Source of the DNA: Cohnella phaseoli
GTDB taxonomy: Bacteria > Bacillota > Bacilli > Paenibacillales > Paenibacillaceae
Assembly (NCBI RefSeq): GCF_003386235.1
Contig: NZ_QRDZ01000010.1
Location: forward strand, 170,198 to 213,209
Direction: 5' to 3'
DNA length: 43,012 nt
Each line of letters begins with the position of its first letter. The first letter of the stretch is position 1. Made by a program: the position numbers and the translations under genes. Under the pieces are notes generated by a model. It saw nothing but the letters and a program-made list of their open reading frames with translations. It did no database searches and was not told where the DNA came from. This document shows, one piece after another, positions 7,041-16,031 of this stretch.

Positions 7041-9974
7041 TTGGCGAAACGGAAAAAATTTATCAGCATCGTGATTGTGGCGCTTATCTCCGGAACTTTG
7101 CAAGGCTTACTGACGCAACCCGAAAAGGCACTTGCTTCCGATTCGGACGCGATTAAAATTACTGTAAACAATTCGGTTAAAGCGGTTATTGCTGAGGGAA
7201 TTGGCTGGAATGCGGAAAATATATGGTCGGGTGAAAATAAGATAGATGGGGAGGTAATTTGGAGCACTTCAGAGTGGAACCGTTATAACAATATCGTTAA
7301 ATTTCTTAAACCGCAAATTATTCGATACGGAGCGGCTCTCCCTCAGTGGTCACCAAGCTATGGCACCTATGATTTTGATACAAATTGGATGAAGAACCAT
7401 TATAAACAGTTAGATGCTTTTCAGGCTATGGGCGCGAATGTTATTTGGGCGAACTGGTGGGCGGCTAGCCAGAGCCCGGATAATTTTTGGTGGTCTGAGG
7501 TTACGCGTAACGGGGGAACAGATCCGGATAGTACGGAGTTTAACGACCATCCCTATGACACTGCCAAATTTGCAGAAGCTGTGGCTCATGCCATTTCTTA
7601 TTTAAGGAATACAAAGAACTACACGAACATCAAGTATGTATCCTTGTGGAATGAACCGGATTGGAATTATGTTTCACCTACAGCCCGTTATCCGGAAGAT
7701 GCCACAACGGGCACGAATTCGTTTTGGCCTATGTACGCGGAAACTGCGGCAGCTCTAACGAACGCGGGGGTGCGGGACGACGTAGGCATCGTAGGTCCGG
7801 AGACGAGCTGGATTGAACGGTTCGGCAATAATACTAAAACGTATGTCCTTGATCCAGTGCCGGGTACCCAGCGGTTCGGACAAGTCGTAGATCAGGTAGC
7901 TTTTCATGACTATGAAGATTGGTTCGATTACGATACGAGAACCTTCGATGACAGTAGGAATTACAATAAGTTGAGCACGGTTTTGGATACCATTAAAGAT
8001 ATTCGGTCGTCTGTAGAATCGACTTACAATTCTAAGGGAAAAACGGCTCCCCCTTTTTTCCTGACCGAAGTCGCTAATACGGGGTATGGCGCCGCCTATG
8101 TCGAAGATGCCTCTGCTGTGGTTGATGGTGGGCTCTATAGCGCGGAGATGACTGTAAGGGCACTGTCAGAAGGTGTGGATGGGATCATGAGGTGGAACTT
8201 AACTTCAACAACGCAGGCAACCCTGCCTTTCAACACCGTATTCAGGCCTATTATTTATGATCCGTCGGATTCTAACTTTAAAATTAATGGGGCTTCATAC
8301 TATTCGGGAGCTGTGCTTTCTAGATATCTTACCCGGGGCTCCAACGTTTATGACTTTAGCGTATCGGGTGCAGGGAGCCAGCCGAGGGTATTTACGGCCC
8401 CGCTAAAAGGAACAGATGGGTTATGGACAATTTACCTGGTCAACGACGACTTTGAGGAGAAGCAGGTCGACCTTGATCTAAGCAGTCTGGGTATTGCCGA
8501 CGGTACGATATTTCATGAATTTCAATGGAGTGCCTCCAACCCGGAAGGCATCCATGCAAATCAAGCGCTTGCGTATCGCGGAAGGGATCTTAATATTCCC
8601 TTGCTCCCCAGGAGTGTCATGGCATTGACGATGCGCGGGGCCGACGAGTTTACTCCTAATTCCATGTTGACGGTTAATCAGGAGACAGGCGGAATAACGA
8701 CGACAACGATAGTCAACCCAATCGACAACGGTGGATTTGAGGACGGGAGCGCCACTGGCTGGACAACAAGCGGTAATGTCACCATTGACCATACGCCTTT
8801 ATGGTCCAACACAGGGGACTATCTGGTCTCGTTAAACACAGCTTTTGTTGATAGCGAGATTACCCAAACGGTGTCCGGGCTATCGCCGGGAAACTATTTA
8901 CTCAGGGCGCATGTGCGGACGTCAGGCAGCAATTCAGCTTATGTTGGGGTCAAGAATTTCGATGGCTTTAAGGATTACTCCCAGGAAGTCAAATCTGCAG
9001 ATTATAGAACGGCATCCGTAACGTTCACGATACCGGCAGGAGTTTCAAGTGCAACGATATACTTAAAAGGGGCACATATGACGGGCACATGGGTGAATGC
9101 AGATGATTTTGAAATTGTGCGAACCCCTACTTTATTGAATGGCAGTTTTGAAGGCGAAGTTCCCGAGCACTGGGTCGGATCTGGTAGTGTAACGCGCGAA
9201 GCAACATCTACTGCGCATAGCGGCGAGCATGTAGCGACCATTAATTCATGGAATGGTGGCGGAAGCTTCTCTCAGACTCTGGCCGGACTTCTTCCAGGTA
9301 GATACAGCTTCACTGGATATGTACGCGCTGGAGGAGGAGCCGCAGGATCAATTCGGGCTTCGGGATTCGGTGGACCCGATGTCTCGGTCTCCACTTCCAA
9401 TACGTATTGGACCAGATTAAAAATTGATTTTACAATACCTTCAGGAATGAGCAGCGCTACGCTGTCTTTCGAATCTGCCGCTGCAGGCTCAGGCGCATTT
9501 AGCAACGGCGATGACTTTGAGTTGCGACCGTCGGATGGTATCAATGTGCGTTTTGACATCGATTCGCTTGATAATGATACCAAGATCTTTAGCCGCAGCA
9601 GCAATTTATTTTTGGATACCACGAATACTTCTTTTTTTAGCGGAGACTGGTCGAGATTAACAAGAACAACCAATTTGCAGGAGCAACTCATCTATCACCT
9701 AGCTGGCGGCATCAATCGCTTTGTGGCATGGGGCTGGAGTTGGCCGGGCGAAGCGACGTTGAACTTCACCTTCTATACCTCGCCGGATAATGTTGTCTAT
9801 ACAGCTTTTACGCCTGCGAGCGAGGTTACTGCCGGGGGGACTTTTAATTGGGACAAAATCGTTTATGATAGCAGAGCCTTGCCTGCAGGAACCAAATATC
9901 TAAAGATTGTATTCCCGCTTTCATCGACTTATAGCTGGAATCCCCAGCTAGGGTTCGTTACTTTATATGATTAG
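7041..9974 (+). CDS. Secreted multi-domain glycoside hydrolase with three C-terminal beta-sandwich modules
   Basis: A signal peptide (KRKKF, hydrophobic core, cleavage near KALAS) leads into a (beta/alpha)8 catalytic domain of clan GH-A style, with WNEPDWNY giving the likely acid/base Glu205 and FFLTEVANTG the likely nucleophile Glu343. A small beta domain follows. Then come two related modules of carbohydrate-binding type (about residues 558-690 and 697-830; NGGFEDGSATGW and NGSFEGEVPEHW) and a third, different module (833-978). The third resembles the tandem modules at the end of the partial enzyme at 39735. No SLH or sortase signal is present, so it is probably released. GTG at 7032 is an alternative start, but AAAGGA (7025-7030) suits TTG 7041. 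I cannot assign the GH family number, and the substrate is unknown. Confidence 0.85.
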   Translation: MAKRKKFISIVIVALISGTLQGLLTQPEKALASDSDAIKITVNNSVKAVIAEGIGWNAENIWSGENKIDGEVIWSTSEWNRYNNIVKFLKPQIIRYGAALPQWSPSYGTYDFDTNWMKNHYKQLDAFQAMGANVIWANWWAASQSPDNFWWSEVTRNGGTDPDSTEFNDHPYDTAKFAEAVAHAISYLRNTKNYTNIKYVSLWNEPDWNYVSPTARYPEDATTGTNSFWPMYAETAAALTNAGVRDDVGIVGPETSWIERFGNNTKTYVLDPVPGTQRFGQVVDQVAFHDYEDWFDYDTRTFDDSRNYNKLSTVLDTIKDIRSSVESTYNSKGKTAPPFFLTEVANTGYGAAYVEDASAVVDGGLYSAEMTVRALSEGVDGIMRWNLTSTTQATLPFNTVFRPIIYDPSDSNFKINGASYYSGAVLSRYLTRGSNVYDFSVSGAGSQPRVFTAPLKGTDGLWTIYLVNDDFEEKQVDLDLSSLGIADGTIFHEFQWSASNPEGIHANQALAYRGRDLNIPLLPRSVMALTMRGADEFTPNSMLTVNQETGGITTTTIVNPIDNGGFEDGSATGWTTSGNVTIDHTPLWSNTGDYLVSLNTAFVDSEITQTVSGLSPGNYLLRAHVRTSGSNSAYVGVKNFDGFKDYSQEVKSADYRTASVTFTIPAGVSSATIYLKGAHMTGTWVNADDFEIVRTPTLLNGSFEGEVPEHWVGSGSVTREATSTAHSGEHVATINSWNGGGSFSQTLAGLLPGRYSFTGYVRAGGGAAGSIRASGFGGPDVSVSTSNTYWTRLKIDFTIPSGMSSATLSFESAAAGSGAFSNGDDFELRPSDGINVRFDIDSLDNDTKIFSRSSNLFLDTTNTSFFSGDWSRLTRTTNLQEQLIYHLAGGINRFVAWGWSWPGEATLNFTFYTSPDNVVYTAFTPASEVTAGGTFNWDKIVYDSRALPAGTKYLKIVFPLSSTYSWNPQLGFVTLYD

Positions 9975-10007
9975 ACAGCTTGAATGGCCAAGGAGATGAC
10001 CTTATAC

Positions 10008-12545
10008 ATGAATAATCCGGCCCAGCCGCAAAGTCCGCGAATTGAAATTAACTCAAGAGGAGAGATCGCTTTCCTCGCCGATCCAACGACCCCCAACGGC
10101 TCGAGCTATGTAGCCGGCCCATCTGAGCTCCCTTTAATTGACTCAGGCGAGAGCAATCAGGTTAACGGATATACGGCGGTTTTCATCGCATATAAGGTAA
10201 TGGGAAATGACGCCTCCTACAGGGATTGGATCAGCTTTCAACCCGCTGGTATGGAAGGGGAATTTATCCATGAAGGAGAGCATCTTCGAATAGTTAAGCA
10301 AATCAAGTCCGATCGGGAACGGATTACCGTTTCAATCGAAATTCTGCATAAGGTAGAAGTATCCGAAATCGAGATAGAGGAACTCGCTCTGTCGCTGCCG
10401 GTGAACAACGATTACTCTCCATGGCGGTTTAACCAGCGCTATCTGTACGATCACAAAGTCTACGAGCATCTGTATCCAGGCGGCACGAACGGTTACCAAT
10501 TAGTGGAGAAGCTGAATGGCGCGTCTCCTGTACTGTATTGCATTCCACTAGCGGGGACGAGATTTGAACATGCTTCCCGATATCCAGGGACAATTGATCT
10601 GGTTAGACCCGGAATCAAAAATCATTCTTGGCCGGGAAGCAGCTATCTGTTCCTACATGCTAAAGGTTACTTGACCCGTAACGGATTTAAGCCATTGTGG
10701 GAGAACCAGGAGATTACATCGGCTGTGCTCGCTGGCGGGCAATCTGCGTCCTATCAGATTGGACTTGGGTTTATCCCGAATAAGGAAGCCATTCGAGAAA
10801 TTATGCTAGATAATAGAGAAATACTTATGGCTGCATTACCGGCCTTATCCGGACCTGCAGCTATGAGGTTCGAATTATCGGCCGTCGGGACAGGCGAACT
10901 TACGCTCACCGATCATCCGATGGTGGAAGTCTACAAGGAAGAGTCGACAGCGGATGGGAAAACTTGGAGCATATCATTCCTTGAGGCGGGAACCCATACG
11001 CTTAGAGTGGTTAACGATAACGGCAAGTCGGCTCAAATTGTATTTCGGATAACGGAAGATTTGGAAGGGCTGCTGGAGATAAGGGCAAGCTTCATTATGG
11101 ATAAGCAGGTCCTGCAGCAGGACGGCCATGTCTTGAATGGAGCTATACTCCCTTATACGATTAACGGTTTTGACGATATGGCCGGAGAAGGTTTGTATGT
11201 AAAGGAAGAGAGCATCTGGGGGAACGGCTCTTATGAAGGGGGGATTACAGACGCCATATTCGCAGCAGAGAAAAACGTCAGATTTCCAAACGAGCGACAG
11301 ATTCGGCAGCTAGAGGACTATATCGATCGTTATGTAAGAAGATACCTGCAAAATCCCGAAACGAACGAGGTCATATGGTGGTGTGATGGCTTTAGCACCA
11401 CAAGGGCCTACAATTATATGCATGTTGCCAACCTTTATTATTCGATGTATCAGATTGGCAAGCTGTATGAACTGACCCGCAAGGCATCAGCCGAGTATTT
11501 GAAGCTTGCCTATGAAACGCTTATAAAGATGTATGAGGTTTCCCGCCCGCTGGACCTAATCGCAGGGTTAATGGGGGGGCAGCGTATCTTTGAAATCATG
11601 AACGCTCTGGGGCGTGAAGATTGGGCCGAGCCTTTTTATACGCTAATGATGAAGGTCAGGCAGCAGGGAAGCTTGCTGTTTCAGGGCGATGTTCCGTATG
11701 GTTCGGAATGTGCTTATGATAACACCGGCTATGAATGCGTGGCTTATTTTTCTCACTTTTTCAATGAAGCGACATGCTCACGGGAAATAGTCGATGTAAT
11801 GTTGGCAGCACGCGGAAATCAACCGATCTGGTGGTGGAATGGAAGCGATATTCGCTGGTGGGATGCGGGAGTTGATTTTGCTGAAACCTGCCACCACTAC
11901 ACCAGCTCGCTAAATTCAACTGCTCTGATGCTGCACATTCGCCAGGGTACGCTGCAGCCAACACCTGCTATTTTGTCAGCGATATATGGAGGCCTTCTAG
12001 GAGCTGCCGCCAAAATTCACCCGGATGGAAGGGCGAGCATGAGTTATTGCTGGCAACAGGAGTCATCAAATTATGGAGATCATACTTGTACAGGAGATGC
12101 GGGGCTGAGTCTGTTCGGAATGCTGCTCGGCTTACGATCCTTCGCATACCTCCAATCTGATGCGCAAAATATAGGCTTCCTGTGTGAGATTGAAGGCTTA
12201 GATAGTAAGACAGTCTGGGTCATAACGCCGTATCAAGCTGTAGGACGAAATGTATCTTGGTATTGCGGCTGGAATTCAAAAATTTGCGACCTCGACCTCA
12301 ACGCTGGATTTATCCGTCAAGTAAAGATCAGCCATTCGAATAAGTTGCAGATGTTGATCGTTCCTATGACTGGACTGAAGTGCGGAACGGAGCTTACCCT
12401 TCGTCTCCCAAAACGGGTAAAACAAGTGTTGGTAGACGGCTTGAGTACGAGATTTGCTAATGTCTCTGATAAAGAGTGGAGGGTTACATTGCCCACCGAA
12501 GAAAATCAACGCGAGATTTGTGTAGAGATTGAGATGGATGAATAA
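10008..12545 (+). CDS. Cytoplasmic six-hairpin-type glycosidase, possibly DUF5695
   Basis: About 845 residues without a signal peptide, so cytoplasmic, and the last gene of the operon that starts at 3872. The N-terminal half is beta-rich. The C-terminal half is helical and rich in Trp and aromatic motifs (EESIWGNGSYEGGITDAIF, VIWWCDGFSTTRAYNYMHV, QPIWWWNGSDIRWWDAGVDF, CHHYTSSLNSTALML), as in (alpha/alpha)6-barrel glycosidases. The overall shape recalls DUF5695 proteins, but that is from memory. It probably cleaves the oligosaccharide imported by the neighbouring transporter. The start is uncertain: ATG 9984 lacks a ribosome site, while ATG 10008 lies 12 bases after AAGGAG (9990-9995). Confidence 0.78.
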   Translation: MNNPAQPQSPRIEINSRGEIAFLADPTTPNGSSYVAGPSELPLIDSGESNQVNGYTAVFIAYKVMGNDASYRDWISFQPAGMEGEFIHEGEHLRIVKQIKSDRERITVSIEILHKVEVSEIEIEELALSLPVNNDYSPWRFNQRYLYDHKVYEHLYPGGTNGYQLVEKLNGASPVLYCIPLAGTRFEHASRYPGTIDLVRPGIKNHSWPGSSYLFLHAKGYLTRNGFKPLWENQEITSAVLAGGQSASYQIGLGFIPNKEAIREIMLDNREILMAALPALSGPAAMRFELSAVGTGELTLTDHPMVEVYKEESTADGKTWSISFLEAGTHTLRVVNDNGKSAQIVFRITEDLEGLLEIRASFIMDKQVLQQDGHVLNGAILPYTINGFDDMAGEGLYVKEESIWGNGSYEGGITDAIFAAEKNVRFPNERQIRQLEDYIDRYVRRYLQNPETNEVIWWCDGFSTTRAYNYMHVANLYYSMYQIGKLYELTRKASAEYLKLAYETLIKMYEVSRPLDLIAGLMGGQRIFEIMNALGREDWAEPFYTLMMKVRQQGSLLFQGDVPYGSECAYDNTGYECVAYFSHFFNEATCSREIVDVMLAARGNQPIWWWNGSDIRWWDAGVDFAETCHHYTSSLNSTALMLHIRQGTLQPTPAILSAIYGGLLGAAAKIHPDGRASMSYCWQQESSNYGDHTCTGDAGLSLFGMLLGLRSFAYLQSDAQNIGFLCEIEGLDSKTVWVITPYQAVGRNVSWYCGWNSKICDLDLNAGFIRQVKISHSNKLQMLIVPMTGLKCGTELTLRLPKRVKQVLVDGLSTRFANVSDKEWRVTLPTEENQREICVEIEMDE

Positions 12546-12617
12546 TATGTGTACGGATAGGAAACTAGGTGGAAAAGACGGTAGTTCGAGTTCACATCAT
12601 GCTAATGTCAAGACTTG

Positions 12618-12655
12618 AAAAGAGACCTGGAATCCAGAGATTCCAGGTCTCTTTT
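12618..12655. terminator. Bidirectional rho-independent terminator
   Basis: A perfect 16-bp inverted repeat (AAAAGAGACCTGGAAT pairing with ATTCCAGGTCTCTTTT, 6-base loop) has T-rich ends on both strands. It sits between the convergent glycosidase and VOC genes and can serve both. Confidence 0.93.
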
Positions 12656-12693
12656 GCGTAGTACGCTCAGCACGGGCGCCCATTTACGAACGA

Positions 12694-13086
12694 TTACCTG
12701 CTAATATTCGTGGCGATATACCAATGGTTTCCGAAAGGGTCCTCCACGCCTCCCGAGCGTTCCCCATAATCATGATCTTGCGGTTCGTACAAGGAACGCG
12801 CTCCCGCTTGCAAAGCCCGGTTGTACACTTCGTCCGCATCTTCCACAAAGAGATGGATCGCACTTTTCATCGGCGGAAAATCCTTATTCGTTCCTCCGCC
12901 GATCTCTATGATGGAGTCTCCGATGCGAAGCGCGGCATGTTGAATGCTTCCGTCGGGCCGGGTATGCTTCTCCAGCTCCTCGGCATCAAAGCAATTTTTA
13001 AGAAATTCAATAAATCGATCTGCTCCTGCGACGATGAAATACGGTGTAACAGTGGAATATCCTTGCGGTCTATAAGTTGTTGTCAT
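12694..13086 (-). CDS. VOC-superfamily protein (PhnB/glyoxalase-like)
   Basis: A 130-residue protein with the paired beta-alpha-beta-beta-beta fold of the vicinal oxygen chelate superfamily. Recognisable segments are VTPYFIVAGADRFIEFLKN, HAALRIGDSIIEIGG, HLFVEDADEVYNRAL and the C-terminal VEDPFGNHWYIAT, which is typical of PhnB-like and glyoxalase/bleomycin-resistance relatives. It starts at ATG with GAGGAGG eight bases upstream and is divergent from the AraC-family gene. A specific reaction cannot be assigned. Members range from small-molecule resistance to isomerases. Confidence 0.88.
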   Translation of the reverse strand: MTTTYRPQGYSTVTPYFIVAGADRFIEFLKNCFDAEELEKHTRPDGSIQHAALRIGDSIIEIGGGTNKDFPPMKSAIHLFVEDADEVYNRALQAGARSLYEPQDHDYGERSGGVEDPFGNHWYIATNISR

Positions 13087-13191
13087 TGCCTGTCCTCCTC
13101 AATTTTAATGAATTATCGTTTCCTAATCAGTATAGCCCTGTCCAAATCGGAACGTATTGTACAAAGTTGATCTTCATTTCGTAGAATTAGC

Positions 13192-13200
13192 TGGTATAAT
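13192..13200 (+). promoter_or_regulatory. Extended -10 promoter element of the AraC-family gene
   Basis: TGGTATAAT is an extended -10 element (TGN plus a perfect TATAAT), 40 bases before the TTG start at 13240. No good -35 hexamer lies at the usual distance: TTGATC at 13167 is 22 bases away. That fits an extended -10 promoter. Confidence 0.6.
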
Positions 13201-13239
13201 CTTGGCATCGGTATTCTTTTAAGTCTAGGAGGGGATTGC

Positions 13240-14079
13240 TTGAAATTTTATGCTCGCAAACCCGGACCTATTTTAGCAAAATGGATTGATAAGTTGTGGA
13301 TATGCGAAGGCTACCACCCCAGCCATCGATTTGAATTGAAACTTCCCGATGCCTCTTTGGCATGGATTATTAATCTTAAAGAGGATCGGATCCGAGTGTT
13401 TGAGAGTAATCGGATGGATCGTCCTATGTTTCTGCCCGGCAGTATTATCGCTGGTCCGCGGTCGTCCTACTACTACCTGGACACGGTATGCCAAGAATCC
13501 TGTATGGGCATTCAATTCAAACCGGGAGGGGCGCAGCCTTTTCTCGGTAATCTGGTAGGCTCGCTACGGGATGTCGACATGCCTCTTGAGTATGGTTTGG
13601 GCCGATCTTCCCGAGTGGCGGACTTACGGGAAAGGCTGCAAGAGACTTCTAGGGCGGAGGAACGGTTTCAAATCGTTGAGCAATACTTGCTGCAAGGTCT
13701 GGAGAAGAAAATGAGGGATCCGAAAGGACATCCAGCCGTAGCTTATGCGCTGCAAATGTTCGAGCGTTCCCCCACGACCGCGCCTTCCATTGCCGAGATC
13801 GCCGACATGGCCAATCTGAGTACGGAACGATTTATTCGTGTGTTCAAGGAAGAGGTAGGACTGACGCCTAAAAATTATGGAAGCATTGCGCGATTCCGGC
13901 TTGCATTTCGAATGATTAGGCAAGAGCAGGTAAACCCGAGTGTGGATATGGCTCTCTCCAGCGGATACTATGATCAATCCCATATGTACCGGGAGTTCCG
14001 CAAGTATGCCAATATGACCCCGGTAGAACTGTTTCGTAATTCGGATATTTTTGAGAATCATGTTCCCCTGTTACAATAA
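13240..14079 (+). CDS. AraC-family transcriptional regulator
   Basis: The N-terminal part (residues 1-150) is the beta-rich sensor seen in small stand-alone AraC proteins (LAWIINLKEDRIRVF, FLPGSIIAGPRSSYYY, MGIQFKPGGAQPFLG; a DUF6597-like domain). The C-terminal 100 residues carry the two helix-turn-helix units (IAEIADMANLSTERFIRVFK and the second ending in GYYDQSHMYREFRKYANMTP). The TTG start follows AGGAGGGG by a proper spacing. Divergent orientation to the VOC gene suggests it controls that gene, but this is inferred from position only. Confidence 0.9.
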   Translation: MKFYARKPGPILAKWIDKLWICEGYHPSHRFELKLPDASLAWIINLKEDRIRVFESNRMDRPMFLPGSIIAGPRSSYYYLDTVCQESCMGIQFKPGGAQPFLGNLVGSLRDVDMPLEYGLGRSSRVADLRERLQETSRAEERFQIVEQYLLQGLEKKMRDPKGHPAVAYALQMFERSPTTAPSIAEIADMANLSTERFIRVFKEEVGLTPKNYGSIARFRLAFRMIRQEQVNPSVDMALSSGYYDQSHMYREFRKYANMTPVELFRNSDIFENHVPLLQ

Positions 14080-14110
14080 CGTGATAAGTGGCAAAACACG
14101 CCACGTTATT
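14075..14110. terminator. Hairpin between convergent genes, weak terminator
   Basis: A perfect 9-bp inverted repeat (AATAACGTG with CACGTTATT, 18-base loop that itself holds GTGGC/GCCAC) starts at the end of the AraC-family gene and precedes the end of the convergent permease gene. It lacks a good T-run on either side, so its terminator role is tentative. Confidence 0.4.
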
Positions 14111-14117
14111 CCTTCCA

Positions 14118-16031
14118 TTATGGACGGAACAACGCCGAACCGACAATCCGCCGATAATATCCTGCGGTGAGGGCGGCGAACGTGAAGTAGATGAGCGTGT
14201 AGACGGCCATGGCGACGGCGGCTGGAAAAGCGATATTTGACAATGTCAGCGCCGCGGCTGTCTTGACGGCAAAGATGGAATGGACAAGTCCGATTGCCAG
14301 CGGAATCGCGAACACGAACAGCTGCTTGCGGAGAATGCCGCCCATAATTTCACGTTCGCCGAACCCGAGCTGCCGCAGAATCGTAAAGCTTTGCTTCTCC
14401 TGCTCCGCCTCCGTCATCTGCTTGAAGTACAAGATACTGCCTGTCGCGATCAGGAAAATAAGGCCGAGAAAGCCCGCCGTAAAAATCATCAGTCCGAATT
14501 TTCGGAGCGATGCCTGGGAATAGACGTAAAAGTCGGACCCGGATTTCTCTGCCTTTATGTGCTTGGCATACAGCTCCGATGCCGCTGCGAGATCGCCCTT
14601 CTCCGCAATCCGGTACGCGTCCAGAGTGACGAATGCATCCGAGTTTAGGGGCAGTTGGCTGCGAATACTTTGCAAAGTCGCCGTCGGCACAACCAACTGA
14701 CGGCCGCTCACGCTAAAGTTCATGGCATAACGATCCACGCTGCTCGCAACTTGAATGCCAAGGCCGTCTTCCAATTCGACCGTGAGCGGGAAAGCCGACT
14801 CGTCCGTCTTCTCGTCCAGCGCTTTCCGCTGTCCTTTGTACCAGATCGCTTCGCCTTGCTGCGGCATGACAACATCGACTCCGCTCTGCTGCAATCGTTC
14901 TGCTGGAAGCAGCAGGAGGCTGCTGCTTCCAGCCGCTTTCTCGTTGCCGATAACGCCTTCCAGCCGGAGCGCCTCAAGCGGGTTTTGAAGAAAGGCAATC
15001 CCCGCCTTCTCCAGATCGGCATGGAACGCACCGGCTGCTTGCACGTTATTTTCGAAGATGAAATCGTACGGCAGCATAGCTCGGGATTCTTTCTCCGCTG
15101 AATAGTAAAGCGAGTAGGCGATAGAGACCATCGTCAGCGTCATGGCGGACAGGACGGTAATCAGGGTAAGCGAATTCGCGTTCGCTTTCAACCGATGCAT
15201 AATCGGGGCCAGCGCTAAGCTGTTTTTCAATCCGAGCTGTCCGTTTTTGCTCCGTCTATATCGGTCGAACAACCAGCCAATCGTCACGCGAAACAGCAAA
15301 TAGGTTCCAAGAATGGTGGAGGAGAGTACGATCGCGATTTGCAGGAGCAGGCGGTCGCCGGACGGCTTGCCGGACAACCAGTAACCGGCCGCGATTAACG
15401 CTAGGCCGAGCAGTCCCATCGCGGCGGACAACGCCTGGCTTTGCTGTCGCGGATGGTCGCTTTGCCGATCCGCATTGAACAGTTCGAGCAGCGTCGCGCG
15501 ATACACATGGTACAGCATTTGAAGGAGGGTAAGTCCGATCAGCGCGGCGAACACGTAGACGGTTTGAAGGGCAGCCGAGAGGGAGAAGGTAAGCGAAACA
15601 ACGCCCTGGATCCCGATCAGCTTCATCAGAATGAGCAAGAAAAGCCGCGACATCAGCGCGCCGACGACTATCCCGAGCGACAGCGCCCCCAGCCCGAGTA
15701 GGATGTTCTCGCTCATAAGCAGCAGCGAGACCTTGTTGCGAGTTAAGCCTATGAGTTGGTAAAGGCCGATTTCCCTGCTGCGCCTGTTCAGAAAAATGCG
15801 GCTGGCATAGAGCATGAAGATGGCGACGATCGCAAGCAGCAACACTCCCGACGCCTGGAATAGCGAGGCAAATTGGACGTCTCCGAAGGTTGCGGCCAGG
15901 ACGGACGTATCGTTCTGCAAGGCGGCAAACACGAAGTACAGAGTCGTGCTCATCATAAGCGCAAAAAAGTACAAATAGTACTGCTTCATATTTTTGCGCA
16001 TGCTGCGAATGACCAGTTCAAACAACGTCAA
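14118..16031 (-). CDS. Bce-type ABC transporter permease (FtsX-like)
   Basis: A membrane protein of about 637 residues opening with the typical BceB start (FELVIRSMRKNMKQYYLYFF). It has an FtsX-like block of membrane segments (YASRIFLNRRSREIGLYQLIG), a large extracellular domain between about residues 330 and 520, and a C-terminal block of three segments. Bce permeases recognise lipid-II-cycle-targeting peptide antibiotics through that extracellular domain and signal to the cognate kinase. A longer frame begins at ATG 16061, but GGAGGTGA (16044-16037) positions TTG 16031 as the start, overlapping the ATPase stop by 14 bases and suggesting translational coupling. The exact antibiotic cannot be predicted. 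Confidence 0.9.
   Translation of the reverse strand: MTLFELVIRSMRKNMKQYYLYFFALMMSTTLYFVFAALQNDTSVLAATFGDVQFASLFQASGVLLLAIVAIFMLYASRIFLNRRSREIGLYQLIGLTRNKVSLLLMSENILLGLGALSLGIVVGALMSRLFLLILMKLIGIQGVVSLTFSLSAALQTVYVFAALIGLTLLQMLYHVYRATLLELFNADRQSDHPRQQSQALSAAMGLLGLALIAAGYWLSGKPSGDRLLLQIAIVLSSTILGTYLLFRVTIGWLFDRYRRSKNGQLGLKNSLALAPIMHRLKANANSLTLITVLSAMTLTMVSIAYSLYYSAEKESRAMLPYDFIFENNVQAAGAFHADLEKAGIAFLQNPLEALRLEGVIGNEKAAGSSSLLLLPAERLQQSGVDVVMPQQGEAIWYKGQRKALDEKTDESAFPLTVELEDGLGIQVASSVDRYAMNFSVSGRQLVVPTATLQSIRSQLPLNSDAFVTLDAYRIAEKGDLAAASELYAKHIKAEKSGSDFYVYSQASLRKFGLMIFTAGFLGLIFLIATGSILYFKQMTEAEQEKQSFTILRQLGFGEREIMGGILRKQLFVFAIPLAIGLVHSIFAVKTAAALTLSNIAFPAAVAMAVYTLIYFTFAALTAGYYRRIVGSALFRP

Noticed and set aside
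13167..13200. Standard -35/-10 promoter using TTGATC at 13167
   Set aside because: The spacer to TATAAT is 22 bases, too long. The extended -10 explains the site better.
14280..15101. Several plus-strand open frames of 100-150 codons under the Bce permease, and similar ones under the kinase and hydrolase
   Set aside because: All are antisense shadows in GC-rich genes with no ribosome site, no recognisable domain and a skewed Arg/Gln/His composition.
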